DNA from: Amycolatopsis coloradensis
Lineage (GTDB): Bacteria; Actinomycetota; Actinomycetes; Mycobacteriales; Pseudonocardiaceae
Assembly (NCBI RefSeq): GCF_001953865.1
Contig: NZ_MQUQ01000020.1
Location: 266,126 to 330,125 of the forward strand
Length of the DNA stretch: 64,000 nt
Reading direction: 5' to 3'
In this document: one piece after another, positions 60,207-64,000 of the stretch
How positions within the stretch are numbered: position 1 is the stretch's first letter
How the letters are laid out: each line of letters begins with the position of its first letter
Notes under the pieces: generated by a model
The model's input: only the letters and a program-made list of their open reading frames with translations
Databases searched by the model: none
What the model was told of the DNA's origin: nothing
Program-made: the position numbers and the translations under genes

Positions 60207-61328
60207 ATGACCACACAGCAGGACCACGCGCCCGTGACACCGGCGCGCAGCCGAATAGACGATCTCGACGCGAAGCTCATCGCGCTGATCGCCGAGCGCA
60301 AGCGGATCTCGGCCGGGATCCAGCGGGACCGGATCGCGACCGGTGGCGTGCGCACGGACACCGCGCGGGAACTGGAGATCTTCCGCCGCTACCGCACCGC
60401 GTTCGGCACCGCCGGATCGGCGCTGGGCTCGACGGTGCTGGAGATCTGCCGGGGCAGGCTCGGCGCGGAGCGCGAGCAGGCCACCCTCGAGCAGGCGAAG
60501 GAATCGGACACCCGGCCGTTGCGGCTGGGGGCGTTCACATTCGCCAACTGCGGCGCGGTGCGCTGGGGACTCGGGGAGCGGCCGGTGGAGACCGGCTCAC
60601 CGGAAGCGATGGCGGCGGCGCTGCTGGCCGGCGAGGTGGACGTCGCGCCGATCAGCCTCGTCGAGTACCTGCGCAACCACGACCGGCTGCTGGCGCTGCC
60701 GGATCTGGCGATCGGCAGCGACGGCGAAGTGCTGTCGTGTCAGCTCTTCACCCGCGGACCGCTCGAGGACCTGGACGGCGGACGCGTCGCGCTCGGCTCG
60801 ACCAGCCGCACGGCGGCGCTGCTCGCGACGATCCTGCTCACCGAGTGGGCCGGGGTGACCGCCGAATACCGCGTGGAGCCGCCCGTGCTGGCGGACATGC
60901 TGCGCGGTGCCGACGCCGCGGTGCTGATCGGCGACGCGGCGCTGGTCGAGACGCTGCACCCGCGTCCGGGGCTGCGCGTGCACGATCTTGGCACGCTGTG
61001 GCGGGACTGGACGGGCTTGCCGATGGTGTTCGCGGTGTGGGCGGTTCGCCGTTCCACGGCCGCACGCCGTCCGGCGGACGTGTCCGCCGCCCACGCCACG
61101 CTGCTGGAGGCCGCGCGCCAGGGCGTGCGTCAGCTCGACGAGGTGGCGGAATCGCTGGCGGGCAGCGGTTTGTTCACCCGCGAGGAAATGTCCCGCTACC
61201 TCGCGACCCTCGACCACACGCTGGGCGAACGGCATCTCGCCGGTATCCGGCATTTCGCGAAACTCGCGGCGCGGCACGGAGCCGTGCCCGAGGGCGCCGA
61301 CCTCACTTTCTTCGGAGGAGCCGCATGA
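60207..61328 (+). CDS. Chorismate mutase - MqnA-like (chorismate dehydratase) fusion
   Basis: The 373-residue protein has an AroQ-type chorismate mutase at about 12-95 (SRIDDLDAKLIALIAERKRI, TARELEIFRRYR). A MqnA-like domain spans about 108-365 (LRLGAFTFANCGAVRWGL, GEVDVAPISLVEYLRNHD, GGRVALGSTSRTAALLATIL, GLPMVFAVWAVRR). MqnA converts chorismate to 3-enolpyruvyl-benzoate in futalosine menaquinone synthesis; mutases lead to prephenate. The two in one chain both act on chorismate, which is unusual. It could supply a 3-hydroxybenzoate-like or phenylpyruvate-type building block. The stop overlaps the next start (ATGA). Confidence 0.85.
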   Translation: MTTQQDHAPVTPARSRIDDLDAKLIALIAERKRISAGIQRDRIATGGVRTDTARELEIFRRYRTAFGTAGSALGSTVLEICRGRLGAEREQATLEQAKESDTRPLRLGAFTFANCGAVRWGLGERPVETGSPEAMAAALLAGEVDVAPISLVEYLRNHDRLLALPDLAIGSDGEVLSCQLFTRGPLEDLDGGRVALGSTSRTAALLATILLTEWAGVTAEYRVEPPVLADMLRGADAAVLIGDAALVETLHPRPGLRVHDLGTLWRDWTGLPMVFAVWAVRRSTAARRPADVSAAHATLLEAARQGVRQLDEVAESLAGSGLFTREEMSRYLATLDHTLGERHLAGIRHFAKLAARHGAVPEGADLTFFGGAA

Positions 61329-61678
61329 TCCGGCACATCGTGCTGTTCAAGCTCAAGGACGGGGTGACCCGGGACGACCCGCGAGTGCCCCTCGCCGAGT
61401 CCATGGCGCGCCGGGTCGGCGACGAGGTGCCCGACCTGCGCTACTGGTACGCGGGGCAGAACTTCTCGGACCGGCCGGTCGCCTACGACTTCGTGGTGAT
61501 CGGGCTGGTGGAGGACGAGGCCGCGCTGGACAGGTACATGACGCACCCGTTCCACCAGGAAGCCATCGCGGTCTGGCGGGAGATCAGTGACTGGGTGATC
61601 GCCGACGTGGTCGAGCGGGACGCGACGGTCGTGTCCCACGCCGCCGACGACGCCGCCGACGCCGCCGCCGTGCGCTGA
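61325..61678 (+). CDS. Dabb (stress-responsive A/B barrel) domain protein
   Basis: The 117-residue protein has a Dabb fold: MIRHIVLFKLKDGVT, an Arg/Tyr-rich strand (DLRYWYAGQNFSDRP) and YDFVVIGLVEDEAAL, then a conserved MTHPFHQEAIA helix. The Ala/Asp-rich tail after about 100 is low complexity. Dabb proteins include small enzymes that cyclise or decarboxylate polyketide-like chains, as well as unassigned stress proteins. Its start overlaps the fusion gene and GGAGGAG precedes it. It probably acts on an aromatic or keto intermediate. Confidence 0.85.
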   Translation: MIRHIVLFKLKDGVTRDDPRVPLAESMARRVGDEVPDLRYWYAGQNFSDRPVAYDFVVIGLVEDEAALDRYMTHPFHQEAIAVWREISDWVIADVVERDATVVSHAADDAADAAAVR

Positions 61679-61693
61679 CCACGAGGGAGAGGC

Positions 61694-63112
61694 ATGTTCA
61701 CGATCTTCAACGAGGAACTGGCCGAGGTGGCCCGGCGGTTGCGTGACGACCACCGCGACTTCGCCGCCGGCCGGTGGGACGCGGCCAGGCTGGAGGCGCA
61801 CCGCGTCACCGAACTCAAGTCCACTGTGGACTATGTGCGGGCGAATTCGCCGTTCTACGGCAGGCAGTTGGCGGACGTGCGCACCGCGGACATCACGTCG
61901 TCGACCGGTGCGGCGTGGCGTGCGGTGCCGTTCACGACGAAAGACGACCTGCGCGCGGCCCAGCACGACATCCTGTCCCGGCCGTTGTCCAAGGCGTGGA
62001 TCTTCTACGAGACGACGGGCACCACCGGGGCGGCCACGCCGTGTCCGCGCGACAACGTGGACAGTCTGGCCAACAACACGGCGCTGACCGTCCACTACGA
62101 CACGATCTTCCGGCGGTACGGCGACGATCAGGTGATCGGCGTGTCCGGGCCGACCGAGTTGCACGCGTTCGGTGACACGTTCGGCGACGTGTGCCGGAAT
62201 CTGGGCCTCGCCGTGGCGAAGATGTGGCCGCATTCGCCGATGGTCGGCTTCGACCGGGCGGTGGCGGTGCTGCGCGACCTGGGGATCACGGGGCTGTTCT
62301 GCACACCGGGCATGGCGTTGTCGCTGGCGAAGCGGCTGCACGCGGCCGGGCTCGACCCGCGCCGGGATCTGCGGGTGCGGGTGCTGATGCTGACCGGCGA
62401 GCTGGCGTCGCCGGAACTGCTGGCCAACATAGGTGAGTTGTGGGGCGCGCGGGCGTACAACGCGCTGTACGCCTCGCAGGAGGCGTCGGTGCTGGGCGCG
62501 GCGGGTGAGGACGGCGGGCTGTACACGGCACCGCTGATCAACCACTACGAGGTCGTCGACCCGGCCACGGGCGAGCCTGCCACCGGAACCGGGGACGTGA
62601 CACTCGGGGAACTCGTCGTCACCTCGCTGTACCAGGGCGCGAAGCCACTGGTGCGTTACCGCACGGGCGACCTGGTGCGCCTCACCCGCGGCGACGCCGG
62701 TGCGACGCTGCCCGCCGACCGGCTGGAGGTGCTGGGCCGCACGCGGGACGAACTGGTCATCGGCGGACGGCGGATCAGTGGCTACGACCTGGAGAACCTG
62801 CTGCTCGGCCACGTGCGGGGCTACCTGGACTACCAGGTGGTGCTCGACCGCGACGAGTCCGGCGCGGACCGGCTGTCGCTGCGCCTGGAGGCGGCCGCGG
62901 ACGAGCCGCCGCGCGTCGATCCGGAGATCGCCGACCACTGCCGGGACGTACTGGGCGTCGAGGTGAGCGTGGGCCACGACAGGTTCGGCAGCATCACCGG
63001 CACGGGCGCGATGGTGAGCTGGAAGGCCGCCCGCGTGGTGGACAACCGGTCCGGCGCGGACACCGACGGGGAGACGGCCGCCGCGGCGTCCCTCGCCTCC
63101 GCGAGGACCTGA
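61694..63112 (+). CDS. Phenylacetate-CoA ligase-like adenylating enzyme
   Basis: The 472-residue AMP-binding enzyme of the PaaK type has VDYVRANSPFYGRQL and the phosphate-binding FYETTGTTGAATPCPRD. LYASQEASVLG, VRYRTGDLVRLTRGD and a C-terminal domain with GRTRDELVIGGRRISGYDL follow. Substrate acids are activated as acyl-AMP and passed to CoA or a carrier protein. In context an aromatic acid from the upstream steps is likely. GAGGGAGAG lies before ATG 61694, 15 bases after the Dabb gene. The C-terminal tail is Ala/Asp-rich. Confidence 0.9.
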   Translation: MFTIFNEELAEVARRLRDDHRDFAAGRWDAARLEAHRVTELKSTVDYVRANSPFYGRQLADVRTADITSSTGAAWRAVPFTTKDDLRAAQHDILSRPLSKAWIFYETTGTTGAATPCPRDNVDSLANNTALTVHYDTIFRRYGDDQVIGVSGPTELHAFGDTFGDVCRNLGLAVAKMWPHSPMVGFDRAVAVLRDLGITGLFCTPGMALSLAKRLHAAGLDPRRDLRVRVLMLTGELASPELLANIGELWGARAYNALYASQEASVLGAAGEDGGLYTAPLINHYEVVDPATGEPATGTGDVTLGELVVTSLYQGAKPLVRYRTGDLVRLTRGDAGATLPADRLEVLGRTRDELVIGGRRISGYDLENLLLGHVRGYLDYQVVLDRDESGADRLSLRLEAAADEPPRVDPEIADHCRDVLGVEVSVGHDRFGSITGTGAMVSWKAARVVDNRSGADTDGETAAAASLASART

Positions 63113-63113
63113 C

Positions 63114-64000
63114 GTGACCGCGGAGGTGTCGGACGGATCGCGGACCGAGGCGCGGCCCGCGACGACGGCGTGGGCGTACCACCTGGACGGTTTCGTACCG
63201 ATCGCCGAGGCCACGGTGCCGGTCACCACCCAGGGCCTGCACTACGGCACGGGCGTGTTCGAAGGCATCAGGGCGCATGTGGTGCCAGGACGGCCGGAGC
63301 TGGCGGTGTTCCGCCTGCGTGACCACCTGGAGCGGTTCGCGCGCTCGTGCCGGTTGCTGCGCATCGACCTGCCGCACGACGTGGACGAGCTGATGGCACT
63401 GGTCGTCGAACTGTTGTCCCGCAACGGGTCGGCGAGTGACACCTACATCAGGCCGTTGGCGTACAAGTACCGCCTGCTGCCAGGGACGCGGCCGGGGGTG
63501 TCGTTGCGCGGCAACTCCGACGCGTTGTCGGTGATCGCGTTCGCGCTGGGCGACTACTCGCCGACGGCGGGCGTGCGCTGCTCGATCAGCTCGTGGACCC
63601 GGCCGACCGGCCGGTCGCTTCCGGTGCGTGCCAAGGCGACCGGGGCCTACTTGAACAACGCGCTGGCCGTGGACGAAGCGCGGGCGGCGGGTTACGACGA
63701 CGCGATCCTGCTCAACGAGCGCGGTGGCGTGGCGGAGGCGAGCACGGCCAACGTGTTCGCCGTGCGCGGCGAAGAGCTGCTCACCCCACCGCCCGACGCC
63801 GACATCCTCGAAGGCATCACCCGCGACACCGTGCGGGTGCTCGCGGCGGAACTCGGCCTCGGCTACGCGGAACGGCCGCTGCAACCGGCCGACCTCCTGC
63901 TGGCGGACGAGGTCTTCCTCACCGGCACGGGCCTGGGGGTCACGCCCGTCGTCGAGATCGCGGGCCGGGATGTCGGCGACGGCGAACCCGGCCCCGTCAC
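63114..64000 (+). CDS. Class IV (branched-chain type) aminotransferase, cut by window edge
   Basis: The visible 295 codons start at GTG 63114, one base after the preceding stop. IlvE-type features are GLHYGTGVFEGIRAHVVPG, the PLP lysine in VRAKATGAYLNNALAVDEAR, and LLNERGGVAEASTANVFAV. It transfers an amino group to or from a 2-keto acid. In this cluster it may aminate an aryl-pyruvate from the chorismate steps; an aminodeoxychorismate lyase-like activity is a less likely alternative. The end lies beyond the window. Confidence 0.9.
   Translation, partial: MTAEVSDGSRTEARPATTAWAYHLDGFVPIAEATVPVTTQGLHYGTGVFEGIRAHVVPGRPELAVFRLRDHLERFARSCRLLRIDLPHDVDELMALVVELLSRNGSASDTYIRPLAYKYRLLPGTRPGVSLRGNSDALSVIAFALGDYSPTAGVRCSISSWTRPTGRSLPVRAKATGAYLNNALAVDEARAAGYDDAILLNERGGVAEASTANVFAVRGEELLTPPPDADILEGITRDTVRVLAAELGLGYAERPLQPADLLLADEVFLTGTGLGVTPVVEIAGRDVGDGEPGPV

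Overview
The window is about 64 kb of very GC-rich DNA from an actinomycete. Gene order in the first half (phoH-ybeY-corC-like-era ... recO-uppS ... zur/smtB-glyS ... dgt ... dnaG) is the conserved housekeeping order of Mycobacteriales/Pseudonocardiales. Abundant GTG starts, sortase-type surface proteins, several families of intergenic palindromes and a specialised-metabolite-like gene set suggest a member of the Pseudonocardiaceae (Amycolatopsis-like). That genus-level placement is inference.

1-30.6 kb is core chromosome. It starts with translation and ribosome-maturation genes (phoH, ybeY, era). A block of small CD225/dispanin, RDD and DUF2752 membrane proteins follows, then recO, uppS, a two-gene permease unit, and the zinc regulators smtB-zur read the other way. 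Next come a surface protein with two sortases, glyQS, an ABC exporter with a two-component system, a YdcF-like protein, dgt, a serpin and a large membrane protein. The block ends with a convergent CMD-protein/ECF41 sigma pair, dnaG, a small conserved protein and a trans-aconitate methyltransferase-like protein. Perfect or near-perfect palindromes, several belonging to recurring families, sit in the gaps, mostly at gene ends.

30.66 kb is a tRNA-Asn gene with its own terminator. It marks the change to accessory DNA. After about 440 bases without a supported gene come a TetR-controlled ABC exporter with two matching operator palindromes, and then an RsbQ/RsbP/STAS partner-switching module.

37.36-52.85 kb is the most unusual part: one tightly coupled minus-strand operon of six genes (about 15.5 kb, about 5,150 codons). 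In transcription order it encodes a ComEC-like metallo-beta-lactamase-fold protein, a 1407-residue beta-rich protein of DUF6603 type, two large proteins I do not recognise (697 and 1154 residues), a 987-residue protein made of repeated Ig-like modules, and a hemopexin-repeat protein. None has an obvious signal peptide or membrane segment. This is the best candidate here for an undescribed system.

52.9-57.7 kb is low in genes: an ATP-grasp protein with an unclear start, a MerR regulator and a decayed DHFR/RibD-like pseudogene.

57.7-64 kb looks like the beginning of a biosynthetic cluster around aromatic precursors. It has an atypical response regulator whose phosphoacceptor Asp is replaced by His, a LysE exporter, an aromatic amino acid hydroxylase, a chorismate mutase fused to an MqnA-like chorismate dehydratase, a Dabb protein, a phenylacetate-CoA-ligase-like adenylating enzyme, and a class IV aminotransferase that runs off the end. 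The product cannot be named from this sequence.
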